NCBI RefSeq assembly: GCF_019924045.1
Contig: NZ_JAHXBN010000010.1
Coordinates: 434,001-498,000, forward strand
Length of the DNA: 64,000 nt
Reading direction: 5' to 3'
Source: Dyadobacter fermentans
Lineage (GTDB): Bacteria > Bacteroidota > Bacteroidia > Cytophagales > Spirosomataceae
Each line of letters begins with the position of its first letter. Within the stretch, counting starts at the first letter, position 1. Of this stretch, positions 41,475-48,873 are shown piece by piece. The position numbers and the translations under genes are program-made. The notes under the pieces are model-generated. The model did not search any database, was not told the DNA's origin, and worked only from the letters and a program-made list of their open reading frames with translations.

Positions 41475-42791
41475 GTGAAAGAAACAGAAGACAGTGACGA
41501 CCCGCTTGCCCGAACGCGTACGGGGATTCATTTTCCCCAGAAAAGTACGCAAACCACTCTGGCAGGGGTGCTCATACCCGTTGATTTCCTGGCTCCTTAC
41601 GACTTCATACTTGTTATTTTTCTGCTGACTATATCCTTGTTTCTGTCCGGGATCCGGGCGGCTTATGCTGCTTCCGGCGCGATGGAAAACCCCTGGGAGC
41701 GCAAGGCGGAAGGTGATAATCAACTACCTACACGCATTCAACAACTGGCTCTTTCGCTTGTACAGCGCGGCATTACGCTGTTTGCATTGCTTTTGGCGGC
41801 ACGCCTGGCATGGCTGCATATGCAGGCGGGAAGCCTGGAAATGGTGCGCTGGGCGGTGCTGGCGTTCCTGGTGGTCTGGATTTGGCTCGATGCGATTGTG
41901 CGGTATAACAGTGCACGTAAGGCGCAAGAGTTTATTCCCAGAATCGCAGGCCTCACCCAGTTTTTGATCAAAATATGCAAGCCGCTCACCCAGCCGATCA
42001 TGAAGCTCGGGTATTCGTTCGGTGTACTCACACCGCAGGGCGCGGAAATCACCACCGAAATGCTGGAAGCAAAGGCCGAAAGCGAGGAGGAAACCGACTT
42101 GCTTAGGGGCTTGGCTAATTTCCGGCAAACCAATGCGCGGAAAGCCATGCAGGCGAGGGTACAAATTACCGCATTTGATATTGAACTCGATTTTCACGAG
42201 TTGATGGACCGGATTAATAAGTCGGGTTACTCGCGGGTACCGGTTTATCGCGATGATCTGGATCATGTGGAGGGTATTTTAAATGTAAAAGACCTGCTGC
42301 CGCATATTCATCTGGATGAGCATTTTAACTGGCAGAAGCTGTTGCGTCCGGTCTATTTCATTCCGGAAAGCAAGCGCCTCGACGACTTGATGAAGGATTT
42401 CCAGAACCGCCGCGTGCATATGGCCATCGTGGTCGACGAGTACGGCGGAACCAGTGGATTGATTACGCTGGAAGATATTATCGAAGAGATTTTCGGGGAC
42501 ATTAATGATGAATATGATGAAGACGAGGAGGTGAATTACACCCAGGTCGACGAGCATACCTATGTATTCGAAGGCAGGGTGCTGATCAACGATCTCTGTC
42601 GTATTCTGAACCTCGAAACCGATTATTTTGATGAGGTGAGGGGTAACAGCGAATCCTTGGCCGGTCTGTTGCTGGAACTGTTTTCGCGGCTCCCCCGGAC
42701 CGGCGAAATTGCTATGCACCGGGAAGTAACCTTTAAAGTACAGTCGGCCGACAAGAAGCGCATTAAAAAGGTACGGGTGTTGGTATCCTGA
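41475..42791 (+). CDS. gldE: Gliding-associated membrane protein GldE (CNNM/CBS family)
   Basis: 438 residues with a GTG start. Three clear hydrophobic segments (about 35-60, 95-115, 121-142) form the DUF21-type membrane domain, with LVIFLLTISLFLSG as the first. A CBS pair follows (about 205-330: KAMQARVQITAFD, GYSRVPVYRDDLDHVEGILNVKDLL, MAIVVDEYGGTSGLITLEDIIEEIFGDI) and the CorC_HlyC transporter-associated domain (about 345-435). It matches GldE, reported to help the gliding/type IX secretion lipoprotein GldD. The usual downstream gldD gene is absent here, replaced by guaB. Confidence 0.85.
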   Translation: MKETEDSDDPLARTRTGIHFPQKSTQTTLAGVLIPVDFLAPYDFILVIFLLTISLFLSGIRAAYAASGAMENPWERKAEGDNQLPTRIQQLALSLVQRGITLFALLLAARLAWLHMQAGSLEMVRWAVLAFLVVWIWLDAIVRYNSARKAQEFIPRIAGLTQFLIKICKPLTQPIMKLGYSFGVLTPQGAEITTEMLEAKAESEEETDLLRGLANFRQTNARKAMQARVQITAFDIELDFHELMDRINKSGYSRVPVYRDDLDHVEGILNVKDLLPHIHLDEHFNWQKLLRPVYFIPESKRLDDLMKDFQNRRVHMAIVVDEYGGTSGLITLEDIIEEIFGDINDEYDEDEEVNYTQVDEHTYVFEGRVLINDLCRILNLETDYFDEVRGNSESLAGLLLELFSRLPRTGEIAMHREVTFKVQSADKKRIKKVRVLVS

Positions 42792-42796
42792 TGGCA

Positions 42797-42888
42797 GTCG
42801 GCTTTCGGCTGTCAGCAATTGGCCTTGGCGGATTTCGATGTTTAGTTTTTCTCCGGATAAACGAAGTTGCTGATCGCCGAAAGCCGAC
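42797..42888. repeat. Inverted repeat of the GCCGAAA family after gldE
   Basis: The left arm 42797-42818 (GTCGGCTTTCGGC then TGTCAGCAA) and right arm 42867-42888 are complementary at 20 of 22 positions, around a 48-nt loop. The right arm contains TGATCGCCGAAAGCCGA, identical to the lead-in of the heptamer array at 34112. The element starts 5 nt after the gldE stop. Confidence 0.75.
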
Positions 42889-42947
42889 GGCCGAAAGCTG
42901 GTTAAAGAAAAAATACAATTCGATTTTATTTACTCAGAACTTCTTCT

Positions 42948-42955
42948 TAATTTTG
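42948..42955 (+). promoter_or_regulatory. Bacteroidota-type -7 box for guaB
   Basis: TAATTTTG matches TAnnTTTG exactly and lies 28 nt before the guaB start, between the inverted repeat and the gene. No clear TTG was found at -33. Confidence 0.5.
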
Positions 42956-42983
42956 CCCGGCAAATAACAATAGTTTATTTGCT

Positions 42984-44456
42984 ATGAACACAGACCCATC
43001 CAAAGTCCTCTTCGAGGCACTCACCTACGACGACGTTCTGTTAATCCCCGGTTATTCAGAAGTCCTGCCTCGTAACACATCAACAAAAACCAAGCTTACC
43101 CGCAACATCGAGTTGAACATTCCTATTGTTTCAGCTGCCATGGACACGGTGACGGAATTTGAACTGGCCATCGCAATGGCTCAGGAAGGTGGTATTGGAA
43201 TAATCCATAAAAATATGTCCCTGGAAGCGCAAGCTGAGCAGGTGAGAAAGGTAAAACGTTCTGAAAGCGGCATGATCCTCGACCCGATCACGCTGCTTGA
43301 CACTTCGACCCTTGGCGACGCACATCAGATCATGCGTGAGTTTAAGATCGGAGGTATTCCCGTAATCGACAAAGACCACAAACTGGTCGGTATCCTTACT
43401 AACCGCGACCTTCGTTTCGAGCGTGAAATGAACAAGCCGGTGACCGAAATCATGACGAAGGACAACCTCGTTACTGCATCGGAAGGCCTGTCGCTCGACG
43501 ACGCGGAGAAAATCCTGCAAGAATACAAAATCGAAAAACTTCCAATCGTAGATTCGGAATATCGTCTGACGGGTTTAATCACCTATAAAGACATCCTGAA
43601 ACGCAAATCACACCCGAATGCATGTAAGGACGAATACGGCCGCCTGCGTGTAGGTGCAGCCATCGGCGTTACGCCCGACGTGCTGAAACGCGTTGAAGCG
43701 TTGGTGAAAGCAGGTGTTGACGTGGTAAGTCTCGATACCGCACACGGACACTCCCGAGGTGTAATCGATGCATTGAAATCCATCAAAGCTGCATTCCCGA
43801 AACTGGACGTAATCGCTGGTAACGTGGCAACAGGCGAAGCTGCAAAAGCATTGGCCGAAGCCGGTGCGGATGCGGTGAAGGTCGGTGTGGGCCCTGGTAG
43901 TATCTGTACAACCCGTATCATCGCAGGTATCGGAGTTCCCCAATTGACCGCGGTAATGTGGGCGGCAGAAGGTCTGAAAGGCACCGGTGTTCCGGTAATT
44001 GCCGATGGCGGTATCCGTTTCTCAGGCGATATGACCAAAGCATTGGCTGGCGGCGCAAGCACGATCATGATTGGTTCGATGCTCGCCGGTAGCGACGAAG
44101 CTCCGGGAGAAGTAGTGATTTATGAAGGACGTAAATTCAAAGCTTACCGTGGAATGGGCTCGGTGGAAGCGATGGAGGATGGTTCAAAAGACCGTTACTT
44201 CCAGGACGCTGAGGACGATGTGAAGAAACTGGTTCCGGAAGGTATTGTGGGTCGAGTACCATTCAAGGGCAAAGTTTCCGAGATCATCTATCAGATGGTA
44301 GGAGGTTTGAAAGCCGGTATGGGTTACTGTGGCGCCGGTGATATCGATTCGTTGCAGAATGCACAGTTCGTGAAAATCACTTCGGCAGGTGTGAAGGAAA
44401 GCCACCCGCACGATATCATGATCCAGAAAGAAGCTCCGAATTATTCGAGATCGTAG
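42984..44456 (+). CDS. guaB: IMP dehydrogenase
   Basis: 490 residues. The TIM barrel is split by a CBS pair at about 95-205. The catalytic loop [11 protein letters not shown] has Cys308. [19 protein letters not shown] (about 12-30) and the flap [15 protein letters not shown] near 415 are the usual landmarks. It oxidises IMP to XMP, the committed step to GMP. It is a single gene with its own promoter box and a strong terminator downstream. Confidence 0.97.
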   Translation: MNTDPSKVLFEALTYDDVLLIPGYSEVLPRNTSTKTKLTRNIELNIPIVSAAMDTVTEFELAIAMAQEGGIGIIHKNMSLEAQAEQVRKVKRSESGMILDPITLLDTSTLGDAHQIMREFKIGGIPVIDKDHKLVGILTNRDLRFEREMNKPVTEIMTKDNLVTASEGLSLDDAEKILQEYKIEKLPIVDSEYRLTGLITYKDILKRKSHPNACKDEYGRLRVGAAIGVTPDVLKRVEALVKAGVDVVSLDTAHGHSRGVIDALKSIKAAFPKLDVIAGNVATGEAAKALAEAGADAVKVGVGPGSICTTRIIAGIGVPQLTAVMWAAEGLKGTGVPVIADGGIRFSGDMTKALAGGASTIMIGSMLAGSDEAPGEVVIYEGRKFKAYRGMGSVEAMEDGSKDRYFQDAEDDVKKLVPEGIVGRVPFKGKVSEIIYQMVGGLKAGMGYCGAGDIDSLQNAQFVKITSAGVKESHPHDIMIQKEAPNYSRS

Positions 44457-44484
44457 TTTCGGTTTGATGGTCGATAGTCTTTGT

Positions 44485-44623
44485 GACCGCCGACCATCGA
44501 CCGCCGATGCGCGGTACTGGTATAGCAAAAAAGCGTCGTAGGATTTCCTGCGACGCTTTTTTATTTTGTATTCAAATGTATTTACAATGCTAATCGGCGG
44601 TCCATGGTCGGCCGTCGGCGGTC
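44485..44623. repeat. Inverted repeat bracketing the guaB terminator
   Basis: The left arm 44485-44508 (GACCGCCGACCATCGACCGC and on) and right arm 44593-44623 are inverse complements apart from a 7-nt insertion and a base change. Both are built from GACCGCCGA/GACCAT units. The right arm ends 3 nt before the dedA stop and the left starts 28 nt after the guaB stop. They surround the terminator at 44527-44562, giving two nested hairpins. Confidence 0.7.
44527..44562. terminator. Bidirectional terminator between guaB and dedA
   Basis: AAAAAAGCGTCG (44527-44538) pairs perfectly with CGACGCTTTTTT (44551-44562), with inner AGG/CCT pairs. A- and T-tracts at its ends suit termination of both convergent genes. 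Confidence 0.9.
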
Positions 44624-44626
44624 AAA

Positions 44627-45283
44627 CTACGCCGCACTTGGCTTTGCAAACCGGCTTTTCAGGTAAGAGAAAATCATTGGGAGAATGGAGATTCCTATGA
44701 TCCCAAAAATGACCAGCTCGAAGTTCTTTTTAACAATTTCCATATTTCCGAAGAAGTAACCCAGCAATGTGAGGGTAGGAACCCAAAGCAATGCGCCTAC
44801 GATGCAGAAAACAATGTAGCGTGAGTAGTTCATACTGCCTGCACCTGCTACAAATGGTGCTACCGTGCGTACAATCGGGATGAAGCGAGCCATGATCACC
44901 GTGCTGCCACCGTGTTTTTCGTAGAATGCTTCCGTCTTTTCAAGATATTCTCTTTTCAGGAACAATATCTTTTCGCGTTTCTTGATTTGTCCGCCGAAGG
45001 TTTTTCCCATGAAATAATTGACATTATCCCCGAGCAATGCCGCAATAATGAGGATAATGATGATCAGCCAGACGTTCAGGCCGGTGGTTTCGTTGGCGGC
45101 AATGGCGCCGGCGGCAAAAAGGAGCGAATCACCGGGAAGCAGTGGCATGATGACCAGCCCGGTTTCGGTGAAGACAATCAAAAACAGAATGACGTAAGTG
45201 AGTGTACCATATTCTTCCACGATGTTGAACAAATGCTTGTCGAGGTGGAGGAAGAAATCAATGAACTGCGTTAAAAATTCCAT
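44627..45283 (-). CDS. DedA family membrane protein
   Basis: 218 residues with several membrane segments. Hallmarks are VIMPLLPGDSLLFAAGAIA (about 44-62), MGKTFGGQIKKRE near 91-104 and the amphipathic FYEKHGGSTVIMARFIPIVRTVAPFVAGAGSMNYSRYI (about 118-155), where F/Y-x3-G-x6-R-FIPxxR-TxxP is the DedA signature. Members of this family flip lipid carriers such as undecaprenyl phosphate or phosphatidylethanolamine. ComA follows upstream on the same strand with 43 nt between. Confidence 0.95.
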   Translation of the reverse strand: MEFLTQFIDFFLHLDKHLFNIVEEYGTLTYVILFLIVFTETGLVIMPLLPGDSLLFAAGAIAANETTGLNVWLIIIILIIAALLGDNVNYFMGKTFGGQIKKREKILFLKREYLEKTEAFYEKHGGSTVIMARFIPIVRTVAPFVAGAGSMNYSRYIVFCIVGALLWVPTLTLLGYFFGNMEIVKKNFELVIFGIIGISILPMIFSYLKSRFAKPSAA

Positions 45284-45326
45284 AGCTATGCGTTAAGTTG
45301 ACAATCTGTTTTATTGAGTCCTTGGC

Positions 45327-46121
45327 TTATTTGGAATCGATTTTCCACTTCTGCTTCGTCTTCGTATTCAGGAAGTGGTTGAAAGTATCCCCGCGAAGGC
45401 CGAGGCGGATCGTTTCCAGCGGGATCAGTTCGCTTGGGGCGATGTTGCCCAGGTTAACATTAGCGCCGAGCAGTTTTACAAACCATACTTGCTGTGATTT
45501 CTGGGGGGCTTCCCAGATCATATCTTCAAATGCAATTTCCGTAAGGATTTCTTCCACAAGCCCCTGACGCACCTCGCCGCTCGCGCGGAACAAACCCACA
45601 TTACCCGACTCGCGGGCTTCACCAATGACCTTCCAGGCTCCTGCCTGTAATTCAGATTTGATTAGCTGAATCCATTTATAAGGAGGAATGATCTTGTTCT
45701 CATCCTTGGAGCCTACCTCTGAGAGAACGGTAACTTGCTGGGAAAGCTTGTGGATATATTCGCATTTAACATCCTGCGGCATTTCAATGGAGCCGTCGGA
45801 AACCTCAGCGTGAGACAATTGATATTTATCGAGTAACTTCCGGTAATCGTCAAACTGGTTCCTGACTACGAACGCTTCGAACAGTGTTCCCCCGAAGTAC
45901 ACGGGAATATTGGCATTTTTATAAACGGCCAGCTTCTCGTTCAGGTTCGGACTTACGAACGAAGTGGCCCAACCCAGTTTTACGATATCAATATAAGGCG
46001 ATGCCGTGGACAGCATATCTTCTGTTTCCCTGACACTCAGCCCTTTGTCCATCACCATGGTAAGTCCTTTTGTTCTGGGTTTCTGGGAACGCTCGGGAAC
46101 CTGCGATAACGTAAAATTCAT
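45327..46121 (-). CDS. comA: Phosphosulfolactate synthase (ComA family)
   Basis: 264 residues from the ATG at 46121; the frame is open further upstream, but the conserved protein starts MNFTLSQVPERSQKPRTKG. A TIM barrel is indicated by GLTMVMDKGLSV, IDIVKLGWATSFVSP, IPVYFGGTLFEAF, LSHAEVSDGSIEMP, VLSEVGSKDEN, VIGEARESGNVGLF and a C-terminal LGANVNLGNI. In archaea ComA adds sulfite to phosphoenolpyruvate to give phosphosulfolactate for coenzyme M. Bacteroidota have no coenzyme M. The product could lead to sulfolactate or, via sulfopyruvate, to cysteate, the headgroup source of sulfonolipids. The family is clear; the pathway is inferred. Confidence 0.82.
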   Translation of the reverse strand: MNFTLSQVPERSQKPRTKGLTMVMDKGLSVRETEDMLSTASPYIDIVKLGWATSFVSPNLNEKLAVYKNANIPVYFGGTLFEAFVVRNQFDDYRKLLDKYQLSHAEVSDGSIEMPQDVKCEYIHKLSQQVTVLSEVGSKDENKIIPPYKWIQLIKSELQAGAWKVIGEARESGNVGLFRASGEVRQGLVEEILTEIAFEDMIWEAPQKSQQVWFVKLLGANVNLGNIAPSELIPLETIRLGLRGDTFNHFLNTKTKQKWKIDSK

Positions 46122-46287
46122 ATATGAGTAAGCATTTATCTCTGGCAAAAAACTCCGGCAAAGGTAGTAATAACCTTCGATACGTAACAATAAAATCCAT
46201 AGCATTGAACCGTAACCATCAATTTTTCTACGATAATTACTATTTTTAGAAATCGCATTCATACCTATTTAAATCATTCTGACATCT

Positions 46288-46770
46288 ATGAACACACACA
46301 CGCAGATGGATCCGCAAACGGAAAACAAGCGCTTATCCTTTCTCCGGCAGTTCATCGGCAGGCCGATGGACCAGCATTTTTCACCCGTTGCCAAATGGCT
46401 CAATGGCGTTCTGCTTTTGATCGATGAAGGCGCCATGGAGGTTGAATACCACGTGCGGGAGGATATGTGCAACCCGATGGGCACATTGCATGGCGGCATT
46501 GCCGCTACTATTCTCGACGACATTGTTGGAACGATGGTTTACGCTTTGGGACGCGAGTTCGGTTTTACGTCCGTAAACCTGAACTGCGATTTTCTCAATC
46601 CGGCGGTGGTCGGAGATGTGCTAGTGGCGAAATCTCAGGTTATCCGGGCCGGGAAGAATATCGTGCATGTGGAGGGACGGCTCGTGAATGCCCATGGTCG
46701 GATCGTCGCCAAATGCACGAGCAACCTCATTCAGACCGGCTTTAAATTACCATTGGTGCCGGGGCAGTAA
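46288..46770 (+). CDS. PaaI-type hotdog thioesterase
   Basis: 160 residues. The PaaI signature NPMGTLHGGIAATILDDIVGTMV (about 66-88) holds the conserved His-Gly-Gly and Asp. A second strand ADFLNPAVVGDVLVAKSQVIRAGKNIVHVEGRL-like region follows (about 104-135). It hydrolyses acyl-CoA, often phenylacetyl- or hydroxyphenylacetyl-CoA in PaaI relatives. No paa genes are adjacent, so the substrate is unknown. It lies divergently from comA and just ahead of mazG. Confidence 0.9.
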   Translation: MNTHTQMDPQTENKRLSFLRQFIGRPMDQHFSPVAKWLNGVLLLIDEGAMEVEYHVREDMCNPMGTLHGGIAATILDDIVGTMVYALGREFGFTSVNLNCDFLNPAVVGDVLVAKSQVIRAGKNIVHVEGRLVNAHGRIVAKCTSNLIQTGFKLPLVPGQ

Positions 46771-46782
46771 CAGGTTTCGCCG

Positions 46783-46790
46783 TATCTTTG
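46783..46790 (+). promoter_or_regulatory. -7 box immediately before mazG
   Basis: TATCTTTG is an exact TAnnTTTG match ending 4 nt before the mazG ATG. If used, transcription would begin at or next to the start codon, giving a leaderless mRNA. No suitable -33 TTG was found. Confidence 0.4.
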
Positions 46791-46794
46791 CGAT

Positions 46795-47628
46795 ATGGAA
46801 AAACAATTCAGTGACCTGCCCGAAAGCCGCCAGCAACAGTTGATGGCTTTCGACCGTTTGTTGACAATTATGGACGAGCTCCGGGAGCAATGCCCGTGGG
46901 ACAGAAAGCAGACCATGGACAGCCTGCGCCATCTGACGATTGAGGAAACCTACGAACTTTCCGATGCCATATTGAACAATGATCTGCCCGAAATCCAGAA
47001 GGAGCTCGGGGATGTGTTGCTGCACATCGTTTTTTATGCCAAAATTGGTTCGGAGCAGGCGGAGGGTAAGACCTACAATTTCGATATCAAGGACGTGTTG
47101 CACGGCATATGCGACAAGCTCGTGGCCCGTCATCCACACATTTATGGTGATTTTGTGGCTGATACCGAAGAGGCAGTGAAGCAGAATTGGGAAAAGCTGA
47201 AATTGAAAGAAGGTAATAAGTCGGTGCTATCGGGTGTGCCTGCGTCCCTGCCCGCGCTCGTAAAGGCGATGCGCATTCAGGAGAAAGCAAGAGGCGTCGG
47301 ATTCGACTGGGATGAAAAGCAGCAGGTATGGGCCAAAGTGGAAGAGGAGTTGCATGAATTCAAGGAGAATTTCAATATAGAATCGGCAGATATCATTGAC
47401 CAAAAGGAAGCCGAAGGCGAATTTGGAGACCTGCTGTTTTCGTTGGTAAATTATTCCAGATTTGTGGATATCAATCCGGAAACTGCTCTCGAAAGGACCA
47501 ATAAAAAATTCATCAACCGCTTTCAGTATCTGGAAGAAGCCTCGAAGGCGGACGGCAAATCGCTGTCGGATATGACGCTGGAAGAAATGGATATTTACTG
47601 GAACCGGGCGAAGGAAATGGGAGTTTAA
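46795..47628 (+). CDS. mazG: Nucleoside triphosphate pyrophosphohydrolase MazG
   Basis: 277 residues with two MazG domains. The first, at about 20-120, has CPWDRKQTMDSLRHLTIEETYELSDAI and KELGDVLLHIVFYAKI, giving the E-x2-E...E-x2-D metal set. The second, about 155-260, has EEELHEFKENF and EGEFGDLLFSLVNYSRF. It hydrolyses NTPs and dNTPs to monophosphates, clearing aberrant nucleotides and affecting ppGpp in E. coli. It starts 24 nt after the thioesterase stop. Confidence 0.95.
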   Translation: MEKQFSDLPESRQQQLMAFDRLLTIMDELREQCPWDRKQTMDSLRHLTIEETYELSDAILNNDLPEIQKELGDVLLHIVFYAKIGSEQAEGKTYNFDIKDVLHGICDKLVARHPHIYGDFVADTEEAVKQNWEKLKLKEGNKSVLSGVPASLPALVKAMRIQEKARGVGFDWDEKQQVWAKVEEELHEFKENFNIESADIIDQKEAEGEFGDLLFSLVNYSRFVDINPETALERTNKKFINRFQYLEEASKADGKSLSDMTLEEMDIYWNRAKEMGV

Positions 47629-47737
47629 AAATTTTGTTCCGAGTGATGTTACCAAATGTTGAATGTAGCGTATAAATAAATGAGCCGGATTACTCCGGTT
47701 GAAAAACCATTTTTTATACACTATAAACACATTAAGT

Positions 47738-48208
47738 ATGTATCTGGAACAACGCATCGAGCAACTTGAAAACGTCACTGTTGAACATGGAAAGCAAATT
47801 GAGATGATAGCAACTGGATTAGCCACATTGACAACCACAGTCAACAATGGATTCAACGAAATGCGAAACGAGTTCAGGCTCGTTCACGAAAAATTCGCCG
47901 CGCAAGACCGGAGGTTTGAGAGACTTGAAGGTAGAATGGACAGAATTGAAGCCGATGTGGCGGTTCTCAAAACAGACGTGGCGGTTCTTAAAACAGACGT
48001 GGCAGTTCTTAAAACCGATGTGGCGGTTCTTAAAACTGATGTAGCGGTTCTCAAAACCGATGTGGCGGTTCTCAAAACTGATGTAGCGGTTCTCAAAACT
48101 GATGTGGCCGAGATTAAGGGTCGCCTGGATGTCATGAGCGGGCAGTTCGGTAAGATGACTGAGGGCATCGAGACACTCGTTGAGTTGATAAAAACTAAAA
48201 TGAATTAA
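47738..48208 (+). CDS. Coiled-coil protein with seven VAVLKTD heptads
   Basis: 156 residues from the ATG at 47738; the upstream in-frame ATG at 47699 is less likely. Almost the whole chain is predicted coiled coil: MYLEQRIEQLENVTVEHGKQIEMIATGL, then EMRNEFRLVHEKFAAQDRRFERLEGRMDRIEADVA. From residue 73 the heptad D-VAVLKT repeats seven times, then VAEIKGRLDVMSGQFGKM and a short tail. No signal peptide or enzyme motif is present. It resembles small coiled-coil proteins of the tropomyosin-like or DUF-type that bind partner proteins; I cannot assign a family. It is joined to the thiamine gene by a 1-nt overlap. Confidence 0.75.
   Translation: MYLEQRIEQLENVTVEHGKQIEMIATGLATLTTTVNNGFNEMRNEFRLVHEKFAAQDRRFERLEGRMDRIEADVAVLKTDVAVLKTDVAVLKTDVAVLKTDVAVLKTDVAVLKTDVAVLKTDVAEIKGRLDVMSGQFGKMTEGIETLVELIKTKMN
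47954..48100 (+). repeat. Seven 21-bp tandem repeats inside the coiled-coil gene
   Basis: Units such as GATGTGGCGGTTCTCAAAAC (plus one base) repeat seven times in frame, with mostly third-position differences (GAT/GAC, GTG/GTA, CTC/CTT). The heptad sequence stays constant, so length could vary by slippage while the register of the coiled coil is preserved. Confidence 0.95.
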
Positions 48209-48873
48209 TGTCATCACACCATATCGTTCGGGAGAAGCAGGAGCCTGCTTTGATTATAGCTAACGGGGAAGCCTGCTCTCCGGAATTATTGGGTCAGTTG
48301 CTGGAATGGAGTCCATTTATTGTAGTACTGGATCATGCTATTTACCGCGTGCTCGACCTGGGTATTAAAGTGGATGCCTGGCTGGGCGACTTTGATGTTG
48401 CGCACGATTTTGAAGCGATCCGGGAGCGGCAGCATCCATTGGAGATCGTCAATACACCCGATCAGGAAAAGACAGATCTGAATAAAGCCATTGAATTTCT
48501 GATTGAAAGAGGTTTCCCGGCAGCTAATATCGTATGGGCGACAGGACGACGGGCGGACCACGCGATTACCAACATTACAGACCTCGTTCGCTATAAGGAT
48601 AAGATCAAATTGGTACTGCTGGATGACTATTCCAGGATTTTCCCGCTTACAGGCACTTTTGAAAAATGGTACGCCGCCGATACACCTGTTTCACTGATTC
48701 CAGTAGGCACTGTCGATGGTATTGAGACCTCTGGTTTGAAATACAACCTGAATAATGAAACCCTGACGATGGGGCACAGAACCGGGAGCAGCAACGTCAC
48801 CAAGGCTGATGGCATGGTCAGGGTTTCCGCGCAGAAGGGCGACCTTCTGATTATGGAATGCTGGGACTTATAA
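48208..48873 (+). CDS. Thiamine pyrophosphokinase
   Basis: 221 residues. The catalytic domain (about 1-130) has WLGDFDVAHDFEAIRERQHPLEIVNTPDQEKTDLNKAIEFL, with the GDFD and D-x-E-K-T-D motifs that bind Mg-ATP, then WATGRRADHAITNI. A beta-sandwich thiamine-binding domain follows (about 145-221; SLIPVGTVDGIETSGLKYNL and HRTGSSNVTKADGMV). It converts thiamine plus ATP to thiamine diphosphate. The start codon overlaps the coiled-coil gene stop; the 3' end overlaps the convergent peptidase by 6 nt. Confidence 0.92.
   Translation: MSSHHIVREKQEPALIIANGEACSPELLGQLLEWSPFIVVLDHAIYRVLDLGIKVDAWLGDFDVAHDFEAIRERQHPLEIVNTPDQEKTDLNKAIEFLIERGFPAANIVWATGRRADHAITNITDLVRYKDKIKLVLLDDYSRIFPLTGTFEKWYAADTPVSLIPVGTVDGIETSGLKYNLNNETLTMGHRTGSSNVTKADGMVRVSAQKGDLLIMECWDL

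Noticed and set aside
44458..44482. Separate regulatory element just after the guaB stop
   Set aside because: The GATGGTCGATAG stretch looks like a degenerate part of the same inverted array and was not listed separately.
47699..47737. Upstream in-frame ATG as start of the coiled-coil gene
   Set aside because: It would add a short hydrophobic stretch unlike the coiled coil; the ATG at 47738 gives a coherent heptad register from the first residues.
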